The notes under the pieces are model-generated. The model was not told where the DNA came from, did no database searches, and saw only the letters and a list, made by a program, of their open reading frames with translations. From Planctomycetota bacterium (GTDB lineage: Bacteria; Planctomycetota; Planctomycetia; Gemmatales; Gemmataceae): a DNA stretch of 43,719 nucleotides. Made by a program: the position numbers and the translations under genes. Below are positions 1 to 7,590 of this stretch, in pieces (position 1 is the stretch's first letter; each line of letters begins with the position of its first letter). The stretch covers positions 1 through 43,719 of the forward strand of contig JACPZP010000066.1 in assembly GCA_016195405.1 (NCBI GenBank). The letters run 5' to 3'.

Positions 1-389
1 TGGATCAGACGGCTTCACGTCTTTCTCTCTGGCGGCCTTCTCGATAAATCAACCCCGGTCTTCCAGCCACGCAACGCGAGACTCTGCACAATACGCCCAT
101 GGCAGATCGCTAAAGGCATTAATCGTGCCGAACTGTATTGGGACGCAGATCTTTTCGCTTGCTCCCTTTTTGCCTTCCTTTGCTTAATCGGTCCGTTCTT
201 GGGTGGACACTGTTGAATTGCAGCCCTTGGCCAAGCGCAATGATCGGTTCTCCATAACCCATTGATGCGAAAGCGCTTATTAGATTGCATTGTTTGCCCG
301 CGCGCGCGCACCCCTTTCAACAACCTGTCTGCCGGCACTCCACGGTCCCAACATCCGGTTCTTTGGATTTGAACCACGCCAAGAGTAGA
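1..389. other. No recognisable gene at the left edge
   Basis: I see no protein family, RNA or repeat here. The long leftward open frame that crosses this stretch runs antisense to the membrane protein that follows and has low-complexity, Arg-rich composition, so I treat it as a shadow frame. The stretch may hold the promoter of the next gene, but no clear -35/-10 pair stands out. Confidence 0.4.
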
Positions 390-848
390 ATGGTCCGTGT
401 GCGCTACATTCAGAACGCTTTCCTGCTCATTGGCGCCGCGGCGCTCGGGGCGGCGGCCGGCGCGCTTGGCCTGACGTATCTCGCGGTGCTCACCATTTTG
501 CGGCACCGGCCCGGCGCTGATCCCAGCCTTGAATGGGGGCAAGCCATCGGCGCAATGTGCTGCGTTGGGGTTGGGGGCATCGGTGGAGCGATCTCCGGTC
601 TCGTAGTCGCCGTTCGTCGGATCGCTCGCCGGGAGAGCAAGCCGTGGAAACCGATGGTTTGGATCGGGATCGTGCTTGGCCTCGCGGCGGCGTTGGCGAT
701 TCGTTTCTCCGGCGTGCTTGGCAGTCAAAATATATTTACCTTCCTAATCGAGTGGTGGCCGGGGACGGTTATTTTCACAGCCGCGTCGGGCACTCTCGGT
801 GGATTCGTTGGCGGTATCGCCGGGGCGCTGGCGAGACGAAAGCAATAA
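390..848 (+). CDS. Small integral membrane protein of unknown function
   Basis: This is a 152-residue protein with about four hydrophobic segments. One near residues 8-30 is rich in Ala and Gly, one is near 48-73, one near 88-105 and one near 115-145. A basic loop (RRIARRESK) lies between the second and third, and the C-terminus is basic (ARRKQ). The frame is open upstream to 285, but the start at 390 is preferred because residues before it look non-coding (His/Pro/Arg-rich) and because it puts a short basic N-terminus directly before the first membrane segment. Only a weak AGAG lies upstream as ribosome-binding site. I do not recognise a family. The Gly/Ala-rich membrane segments suggest an inner-membrane protein; nothing indicates a substrate. 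It stands alone, with a broken gene following 36 bases later. Confidence 0.55.
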   Translation: MVRVRYIQNAFLLIGAAALGAAAGALGLTYLAVLTILRHRPGADPSLEWGQAIGAMCCVGVGGIGGAISGLVVAVRRIARRESKPWKPMVWIGIVLGLAAALAIRFSGVLGSQNIFTFLIEWWPGTVIFTAASGTLGGFVGGIAGALARRKQ

Positions 849-884
849 GTCGCTGCCCGCTCTTAATCTGATAGCATTAAGTTT

Positions 885-1375
885 ATGACCGCGCCGATTC
901 ATCAATCTCAGGAGAAGGTGCATGGCTGGACGGCTCAGACCGTCGGCATGAGCTGGGAGATTCTGGACCGAATGGAGCGAGCTGTGGCGAAAGTGCGCGA
1001 AAGGTTGTTGCGAGCCACTGGCGCGTTGAATCAGATCGGCGTTCCGTACGCCGTGGTCGGCGGAAACGCGGTGGCCTCATGGGTGGCGACCGTCGATGAA
1101 GGCGCGATACGCAATACGCGTGACGTTGACCTCTTAGTGCGTCGCATCGATCTACCCGCCATTACCACAGCCCTGGAGAAAGCCGGCTTCGTCCGCGACG
1201 AACTGCTCGACGTCGTCCCCTAATACTCATGAAGTTGATGTCGAACCGACGGAAGGATCAGGTTCACATCCAGGACATGATAGGCGTCGGGCTGATCGAT
1301 CCTTCGTGGCTGTCGAAGCTTCCGCGGGAATTGGCGGAACGATTGAAACAAATTCTCGACACGCCGGATGCATGA
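885..1375 (+). pseudogene. Nucleotidyltransferase-like gene with internal deletion
   Basis: The first part (885-1223) encodes a helical lead followed by a nucleotidyltransferase N-terminus: a Gly-Gly motif (VVGGNAVASW) and an acidic motif (TRDVDLLV), as in the AbiEii/MNT-type fold. It then stops at a TAA (1221-1223). From about 1221 a second frame encodes what looks like the C-terminal end of the same family, including MKLMSNRRKDQVHIQDMIG and ending at a TGA (1373-1375). Proteins of this type that I know carry a longer segment between the acidic motif and the RRKDQxHxxDM segment, so roughly 50-70 codons appear deleted out of frame. The stop is TAA, so selenocysteine does not explain the break. 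The function of the intact ancestor is uncertain: it may be a toxin-like or orphan nucleotidyltransferase. The remnant ends just before the ribosome-binding site of the next gene. Confidence 0.7.
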
Positions 1376-1398
1376 TGTGCTCAACGGAGGTCACTTCC

Positions 1399-2604
1399 GT
1401 GAAACGCATGGCAAGAGGAATCTTGTTTCTGCTCCTTGGCGTGTCGGCGACCGATGGCAAAGGCCAAGAACAGCCCGCCACGCCAGCCGAGCAGTACAAG
1501 GCGCTCCTTAAGCAATTCCAAATTGCGTCGAGCGGCGGCGCTCTGACCGATGAAGAGCGCATGAAATTTGTCGGCCGTGTTTACAAGCTTCGTTATGAGT
1601 TTGCGCTCAAGTTCTTGGAGTTGGCTGAGAAAAACCCCAAGGACTCGGTCGCGGTGGACGCCCTGATCCAGGCGGTCTGGCAGGTGAACAACACCTGGCC
1701 GGCCGAGATTGTGGGGAAAGACTTGGCGGCCGCTCGGGCGTTGGCGCTTCTGGAGCGCGACCATATCCAAAGCGACAAGCTCGGCTCTGTCTGCCAGCGG
1801 GTGTCTTTTGGATTCTCCAAAGAATATGAGACGTTTCTACGCGCCGTCCTGGCCAAGAGTCCGCACAAGTCTGTCCGAGGGCTGGCCTGCCTGGGGTTGG
1901 CCCATTTTCTAAGCAATCGCTTGCAAAGACTGGACTTGGTCAGGGAACAGCCGCAATTCGCGAAGGAGTTCGAAGACCTGTTCGGCAAGGAGTACCTCGA
2001 GGAACTAAAACGCCAGGACCGCGCCAAGGCCGAGAAGGAAGCCGAAGGTCTGTTTGAGCGGGCCGCGGAAAAATATGGCGATGTCCAAGCATCCGTGAGC
2101 GCTACGGTCGGTGTGAAGGCTAAAGCGGAGTTGTTTGAGATGCGCCACTTGTCGGTCGGTAAAGAGGCGCCGGACATCGAAGGCCAGGACCAGGACGGCA
2201 AGCGCTTCAAGCTGAGCGACTACCGCGGCAAGGTGGTGCTGCTCGACTTCTGGCATCAGCAGTGACTCACTTGACGAGCCCAATGGCCCCACGAGCGGTC
2301 GCTCGTCAAGAAGCTACAAGACAAACCTTTCGCGCTTATCGGCATCAACGTCAACGGCTACAACGCCAAAAAGCTCAAAGCCGCGATGGACAAAGAGAAG
2401 TTGCCGTGGCGGACTTTCGCGGACCCAGGCGCCTTGGGCGAGGGCCCCATCACCACCAAATGGAACCTGTCCGCCACGCCGACGTTCTACGTCATCGACC
2501 ACAAAGGCGTGATCCGGCATAAATGGGTCGGTAGTCCTCCAGGCGAGAAAGCCATCGACGCGGCACTGGAGAAGCTTATCCGCGCGGCGGAGCGGGACGG
2601 CTAA
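1399..2604 (+). CDS. Secreted thioredoxin-fold selenoprotein with UxxU redox motif
   Basis: A single frame reads through two in-frame UGA codons to give 401 residues. The GTG start at 1399 follows GGAGG (1386-1390) at 8 bases and yields a basic-hydrophobic signal peptide (MKRMARGILFLLLG). Residues about 25-245 are helical and charged, possibly TPR-like. A TlpA/AhpC-type redoxin domain follows from about 255 (KEAPDIEGQDQDG, LSDYRGKVVLLDFW). UGA codons at 2263-2265 and 2272-2274 are residues 289 and 292, exactly where CxxC lies in the family, giving Sec-Leu-Thr-Sec. After them the fold resumes (WPHERSLVKKL) with the cis-proline loop SATPTFYVID (Pro361). A hairpin with GGUC in its loop lies 22 bases past the second UGA. 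UxxU is established for the SelL family; assignment here is inference. The normal Trp before the motif is Gln. Degradation is the alternative, but no frameshift is seen and the fold is intact on both sides. Confidence 0.8.
2291..2306 (+). promoter_or_regulatory. Candidate bacterial SECIS hairpin
   Basis: ACGAGC (2291-2296) pairs perfectly with GCTCGT (2301-2306) around a GGTC loop. A 7-base GACGAGC/GCTCGTC alternative pairing starts at 2273. The loop begins 31 bases after the first UGA and 22 after the second, inside the spacing usual for bacterial SECIS elements, and offers the apical GGU seen in the E. coli fdhF element. The codons CGG TCG CTC are identical in the paralog at 12895-12903 although all three are degenerate. 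Confidence 0.65.
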
Positions 2605-2688
2605 ATTCGGAACGCAGAGACTGGCGCAAAGGCAAAGAAGGGTTCCAGCGTTCCTGGCTTCCTGCATTCCTTTTTTTGGATTCCTGCG

Positions 2689-5600
2689 TCATCTCGGCAG
2701 GTCCACGGCAATCCCCGGCTCGGGGCACGTTCGCGTTTCGTCTCCGGCACCTTTCGACAGCCCTGTCTCCGCTGGCCTCCCTGGCGCCCCGGCGCTCGCA
2801 ACCATCTTCGCCGGATTGCCGCGCCAAATCGTGTTCGCGTCGGCGGTCTCGCCTTTCATCACGAAGGAATCCGGATCGATGACCACATGGTCGCCGATCT
2901 TCACGCCGTAGTGTACGAAGGCCGCCGACCCCAGCGTGCAGCCGTTGCCGACCACAATATGGTCCGACTTGAACACGCCCTCCTCAAGCGAGTGTCCTTG
3001 GAACATGCTGACCTCGTTGAGATTGGCGTAGTCGCCGATCGTAATAAGCGTCTTATCAAAGAAAAAACACCCGTCATCGAAGACCATTCTGCCGAGCTTC
3101 ACACCCAACAGCCGGGAAATGACGTTCTTGAACGGCGTTCCCTTGAAGAGCCGGTTGAGCGGCGAGCTGCAAAACTTCCAATGCCGCTCATGGAACAGGA
3201 AATAATTGTCATACATCGATTCTTCGCTCGCTCGCAGGCTGCCGAACCTCAGGCTGGCTCGCTCCAAGACGACAAAGTACAAAATCGAGAAGCCTGTAAG
3301 AAACACGAGACCGGCGAGTATGGAAGCGAGGCCGTGCGTGGGATAATCCAAGAACGCCAGGCCGAGCACCAGCAGGACGCAGGCGGTGTAGAGCCAAGCG
3401 CATAAGAGAAGCATCACGATCGTGCCAAGGTTCTTGCGATCCTTCTTTCGGATCAGGGCTCGTCGCAGCTTATCGTCCATCACCTTGACGCGCTTATCCC
3501 TTTCGACGACACGCGGAATCTCGAAGCAGGGCGAACCCAACAGGCCGGTGTTCTCGCGCCGGGGACCGTCGAGGGGCACCATGACCTTGGTTCCGAGGAG
3601 ACAGTTGGCACCGGTCTTGGCGTCGGCCGGGAAAACGACATCGTTCCCGATGTAATTGTTGTCGCCGATCCTCACTTTGCGAAGCTGAAAAGACGAGTGG
3701 GATGTCGGCGCATTGATCATCGACAGTCGATCCGAGACCATCGTGCCGCTGCCGATGTCGCACAGGAACGGGTTGTCGTGTCTCTGGTCCATCCCGAAAT
3801 TCGCGCCCGTCTGAATGACACGGTTCAAACGATAACCGATGCCTCTCAGGTAGTAGACGATGAAGGAACTGTCGCCGAACAGGACGTTGAAGAACGACGC
3901 ATTGCTGATAACCGATACGGTCTTCCAAACAAAATAATGAAACCCGTAGAGAACGTAGGTCTTGTTCTCTTCGAGAAAGCGTTGGAGAACTCTCGGAACG
4001 ACCAAGACGATAACGAGGCCCACGAGCAGAAAGCCCAGGATCATAAGAAGCGATGAAAGAGCCATCCGGCCCGAAAGTAGCAGCACTGCGTAGGGCGGCG
4101 CTTCGGGATTGAGGGGGCTTTGGCCGGCGTACCAAAGCAGCCATGAAAAGCCGAAGGAGGCCAACAAGGCGCTGGCCGGCGCCGCGATAAGGAACGCGCC
4201 GGCAAGCTGAAACACCGAATAGAGCGCTCGCCTCAGCCTCGTGCACTCTATGCCTTTGACGAGGCGATAGTCGGCTTGCGTCTCTTGGGCCGGAGAGCCG
4301 TGGTAGCGCTTTCTATGCGGAACACGCTGCCCGCTCTGGAGCGAGGACGCGTGGCCTAGCTGGCCGCCGTCCCCGATCGCGGTATCGATGTCGAGCACGC
4401 TCGCCTCGCCGACGATTGCATCGCTGCCGATCGTGATCGGCCCGGTGTAGATGTAGTTCGCTTGAGCTTTGTAGCCGAGGACGAAAGAGTGCTTCCGGAG
4501 AACCGTGTTGTCTCCGATAGAAATAAGATCGGTGCATACGGGAAGGACGCGCGTTTGGATGACAGAGTTGTGGCCGATCTTGGCGCCCAGAAGCCGCAAA
4601 TAGACGTTGTAGAGCGGCGTGCCTTTGAATAGGAGGACTGGCGCGCTTTGCACGAGGCTCTTGACGACCCAGAAACGGAAGTAGCGCAAACTCCAGATTG
4701 GTATCGCCTCCGCTTTCCATCGGCCAATGAGGACCCACTTGAGTGCGACGGGGATGGCGCTGAGGGCCATGAAGATCGCCGCCGAACTTGCAGCGACTCG
4801 GAAATACAGCTCGATCGCGCTCTGATTTGGAGTGAACGTCCACTCGAAAGCGGCTACCAGCAGTCCGACCGTCGCAAGACCGTAAGCCGCATAAAAGAGG
4901 AATTGGAGAGCGCCACAGCCGTAGTACTCGAAAGCGGACGGCATCCGAAGCGGCTTGCGCTCCGGCCCAGCCGCGCTCACGTCTTGGCTGGAACCCAGAA
5001 ACGGTGCGAGGCTCTCTATGGTTGGATGGAGGTAGACGTCGCGCATGGAGACGGCCGTCCCATTGAGGCGTTTGCGAATGGCGGAGCAGAAGCGCGCCAT
5101 CAGCAAGGAATGAGCGCCCAGGTCGTGGAAGAAATGGTCGCGGACAGACACGCGCTCCACCTTCATGACCTCAACAAGCGTTTGGGCGATGGCGACTTCC
5201 GTCTCGTTCCGCGGCGCGACAAACTCCGTTCGCGCGGCAGTGAAGCGCGGTCCCTTTGGAGGCGGCAGGTTCTTCCGGTCCGCCTTGTTGCTCGTTGTCA
5301 TCGGTATGATGGGCAACAGCTCGAAGTAGGCCGGCACCATGTAAGCGGGCAGACGCTTGCGTAGCGCCTCCGAGATTTCGGCGGGCGGCAACTCGGATGT
5401 TCCCTGCTTTAAGGTGTAATATGCGACCAGCTCGACCGCGCCCGGCTCGGATTCGTAGGTGTGGACGACCGCCTGGCCAATCTGCGGCAGTTCCAAGAGC
5501 ACCGCCTCGATCTCACCCAGTTCGATGCGATAGCCGCGTATCTTGACCTGCGTGTCGATGCGGCCTAGAAACTCGATCTCGTCAAGCTCGTTGATGCGGC

Positions 5601-6810
5601 CGAGATCGCCCGTGCGATAGATGCGCTGCGATGGGTTGTTCGGGATACCCAAGAAATCCGGGATGAATTTCCGCTCCGTGAGATCAAGCCGGTTCAGATA
5701 GCCTTTGGCTAAGGCGATGCCCGCGATGCCGATCTCGCCCTGGCCGCCCCGCTCGACCGCCTCGTCCTTGTTCTCGTCGATAATGACGATCGTGTATGTC
5801 GGCAGAGGGCCGCCGATGGTCACGGCCTTGTGCGGGTCCAATTCGGTCAGGGTTGCGGTGACCGTCGCCTCGGTGGGACCGTAGGCGTTCAACATCACGC
5901 GCCCCGGACGATGCCAGCGCTCGACAAGGTTCTGCGGACAGGCTTCGCCCGAGACGAGCAGGAAGCGAAGTTTGGGCAAGTCTCTTTCGATCGTGGCCAA
6001 TAAAGTGGGCACGCAGCAGAGCGCCGTGACATTGCGTTCCTCGAGATAATCCGCGAGGTCGTTGCCGACGAGGCTGACGCCCGATTTGCCCGGCACGAGC
6101 GTGGCGCCGGCGATGAGCGGGACCCATAGTTCCTCGACGGAGAAGTCGAAGGCAATGGTCATGCCTTGGAAAACGCGATCATCCTGGCGGTAGCCATACA
6201 CTTCGCCTGCAACCTTGACGAAATTGCAGATGCTCGAATGCTCGATGGCGACGCCCTTCGGATTGCCGGTCGTCCCCGACGTATAGATCACATAGCAGAG
6301 TTCGTCGACGGGCAGACCTTTCTCGCTGTTACTTAGTCGTACCGTTGCGTGCCGGTCGATCTCGCGCGCTGCGGCATCGAGATAGAGCTTGGAGACGGCC
6401 AAGTCCTCGAGCTTGGGCGAAAATGCCGAGAGGGACAGAACCGTCTTGACGTCCGCATCTTTGACGATGAACGCCAAGCGCTCCGCGGGAAACCCGGCAT
6501 CGAGGGGCACGTAGGCGGCGTTAATCTTGAGGACGGCCAAAAGGGCGACGTAGGTCTCGAACGACTTGTCGAACACAAGACCAATGCGATCGCCGGCGCC
6601 AAGTCCCTTCTCAATCAGATACCGCGCGGCTTGATTGGCGCGATCATCGAGGTCCCTGAATGTGTAGGCGCCATTGTCCGTGACGCATGCCAGATGGCCG
6701 TCGTCGCCGTTCGCAGTGAACGAGTCGCAACGCTGCTCAAAGAGATGATTGAGCCGTTCGCCTGGTTTCCAGCGAATCGCGTTGTCGGCGTTCTTGCAGG
6801 TGAGCAGCAT
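2689..6810 (-). CDS. Polylysine-synthetase-like single-module peptide synthetase
   Basis: This 1373-residue protein begins with an adenylation domain: YTSGTTGNPKG (176-186), NAYGPTEATV (308-317), YRTGDLGR (398-405), GRIDTQVKIRGYRIE (416-430) and the Lys of NKADRK (509). A carrier domain follows with LGAHSLL, phosphopantetheine site Ser568. The rest has about six membrane segments alternating with three left-handed beta-helix stretches rich in IGDN/IGSD repeats. This matches the 'NRPS terminal domain' architecture of the epsilon-polylysine synthetase Pls and poly-diaminobutyrate synthetases, which polymerise one basic amino acid at the membrane. No classical condensation or thioesterase domain is visible. 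Aligning to GrsA by hand gives the pocket D-F-E-C-L-S-A-V-T-K; Glu as third residue is common for cationic substrates. The start at 6810 is chosen because the longer form would overlap the upstream gene. The EctB-like gene upstream points to 2,4-diaminobutyrate as monomer; this is inference. Confidence 0.82.
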   Translation of the reverse strand: MLLTCKNADNAIRWKPGERLNHLFEQRCDSFTANGDDGHLACVTDNGAYTFRDLDDRANQAARYLIEKGLGAGDRIGLVFDKSFETYVALLAVLKINAAYVPLDAGFPAERLAFIVKDADVKTVLSLSAFSPKLEDLAVSKLYLDAAAREIDRHATVRLSNSEKGLPVDELCYVIYTSGTTGNPKGVAIEHSSICNFVKVAGEVYGYRQDDRVFQGMTIAFDFSVEELWVPLIAGATLVPGKSGVSLVGNDLADYLEERNVTALCCVPTLLATIERDLPKLRFLLVSGEACPQNLVERWHRPGRVMLNAYGPTEATVTATLTELDPHKAVTIGGPLPTYTIVIIDENKDEAVERGGQGEIGIAGIALAKGYLNRLDLTERKFIPDFLGIPNNPSQRIYRTGDLGRINELDEIEFLGRIDTQVKIRGYRIELGEIEAVLLELPQIGQAVVHTYESEPGAVELVAYYTLKQGTSELPPAEISEALRKRLPAYMVPAYFELLPIIPMTTSNKADRKNLPPPKGPRFTAARTEFVAPRNETEVAIAQTLVEVMKVERVSVRDHFFHDLGAHSLLMARFCSAIRKRLNGTAVSMRDVYLHPTIESLAPFLGSSQDVSAAGPERKPLRMPSAFEYYGCGALQFLFYAAYGLATVGLLVAAFEWTFTPNQSAIELYFRVAASSAAIFMALSAIPVALKWVLIGRWKAEAIPIWSLRYFRFWVVKSLVQSAPVLLFKGTPLYNVYLRLLGAKIGHNSVIQTRVLPVCTDLISIGDNTVLRKHSFVLGYKAQANYIYTGPITIGSDAIVGEASVLDIDTAIGDGGQLGHASSLQSGQRVPHRKRYHGSPAQETQADYRLVKGIECTRLRRALYSVFQLAGAFLIAAPASALLASFGFSWLLWYAGQSPLNPEAPPYAVLLLSGRMALSSLLMILGFLLVGLVIVLVVPRVLQRFLEENKTYVLYGFHYFVWKTVSVISNASFFNVLFGDSSFIVYYLRGIGYRLNRVIQTGANFGMDQRHDNPFLCDIGSGTMVSDRLSMINAPTSHSSFQLRKVRIGDNNYIGNDVVFPADAKTGANCLLGTKVMVPLDGPRRENTGLLGSPCFEIPRVVERDKRVKVMDDKLRRALIRKKDRKNLGTIVMLLLCAWLYTACVLLVLGLAFLDYPTHGLASILAGLVFLTGFSILYFVVLERASLRFGSLRASEESMYDNYFLFHERHWKFCSSPLNRLFKGTPFKNVISRLLGVKLGRMVFDDGCFFFDKTLITIGDYANLNEVSMFQGHSLEEGVFKSDHIVVGNGCTLGSAAFVHYGVKIGDHVVIDPDSFVMKGETADANTIWRGNPAKMVASAGAPGRPAETGLSKGAGDETRTCPEPGIAVDLPR

Positions 6811-6904
6811 CGGGATTGTCGTGTCTCTGGCGGCAGTTTCAACAAATGCGCAATCCTTCAATGAACTTCGCGAGTTACACCGCTTCGTTGGCGAAGAAAC
6901 TTCC

Positions 6905-7108
6905 TTAGTGTTTCTTTTCGCGCGCCTTGCGCACCAAAGTTTCGGCGTCCCAATTAGGCAAGAAATGCTCACGTTCGGCAGTGTAGTTCAGTCGGCTCGT
7001 TTCGTACTGCTGAAGAAAGCGAACCGCATTGACCCAGCCCAAGGAAGCGACCAATGCTTCAAAGCCGCGACGGCGCAATTCCACGGGGTCGGCAAGGATC
7101 GCGGTCAT
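6905..7108 (-). CDS. Small protein paired with PIN toxin, putative antitoxin
   Basis: This 67-residue protein contains LRRRGFEALVASLGWVNAVR and ends in a basic tail (RKAREKKH). Its ATG overlaps the stop of the upstream PIN gene by 4 bases (ATGA), so the two are almost surely co-translated. I do not recognise a DNA-binding antitoxin fold. It resembles small uncharacterised proteins often found beside PIN genes in cyanobacteria and planctomycetes. The order is toxin first, then partner, the reverse of classical VapBC. An antitoxin role is inferred from position only. The frame is open to 7204, but that start would lie well inside the PIN gene. Confidence 0.6.
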   Translation of the reverse strand: MTAILADPVELRRRGFEALVASLGWVNAVRFLQQYETSRLNYTAEREHFLPNWDAETLVRKAREKKH

Positions 7109-7545
7109 AGGAATACCTCCTTGGCCAAGTCTGTAGGGTTCGTGATTCGCACCTTCAAGTGTGCGGCAAATCGCGTTGTAACCGCTAGAAAGCGATCGTC
7201 GCAAGTGCAGAATACGTCGGCGCTCCCAAGCTCAGCGCACGCAAGATGGAATGCATCGAAGTTCTTTAACCCTAGAGTCATCAACTCGGCAGTACGAGCC
7301 CTGAGCAATTCGTCCGGCGTGTCGAGCGTCGGAAGGGCCTCCAACCATTGTCGCACTTTCGACGCCCGTTGTGGCAGAGGATTCTGCTCGTTCTCCAGAT
7401 CAAGTGCGATGCCCCGCATAAATTCAACCCGATCGGCCGGTGCGCCGAGGACGGCCAGGATCGCCTCGCTTTCAAGGTGAATGCGCGGCTGAGCCTGATC
7501 GTCGAATGGGCGTTTTAAGCAGCACATGTCAAAGTAGATTCGCAT
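7105..7545 (-). CDS. PIN-domain ribonuclease, VapC-like toxin
   Basis: This 146-residue protein has the PIN acidic residues expected for Mg-dependent RNA cleavage: Asp6 in MRIYFDMCCLKRPFDD, a Glu near residue 25, Asp97 in NFDAFHLACAE and Asp116/117 in TCDDRF. The N-terminal YFDxCCLxRPFDD motif marks the PIN subgroup found beside small non-VapB partners. It is probably the toxin of the pair with the gene overlapping its 3' end. It starts 45 bases downstream of the EctB-like gene and is followed, after its partner, by the synthetase gene. The toxin pair therefore sits inside an apparent biosynthetic operon, either as an insertion or as an addiction module stabilising it. Confidence 0.8.
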   Translation of the reverse strand: MRIYFDMCCLKRPFDDQAQPRIHLESEAILAVLGAPADRVEFMRGIALDLENEQNPLPQRASKVRQWLEALPTLDTPDELLRARTAELMTLGLKNFDAFHLACAELGSADVFCTCDDRFLAVTTRFAAHLKVRITNPTDLAKEVFL

Positions 7546-7590
7546 TATTGGCGATTATAGCGAAAGACGTGAGCTAATACTTCTCCGGTC

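Noticed and set aside
885..1223. Selenocysteine as explanation for the broken nucleotidyltransferase
   Set aside because: The stop is TAA and the remainder lies in another frame.
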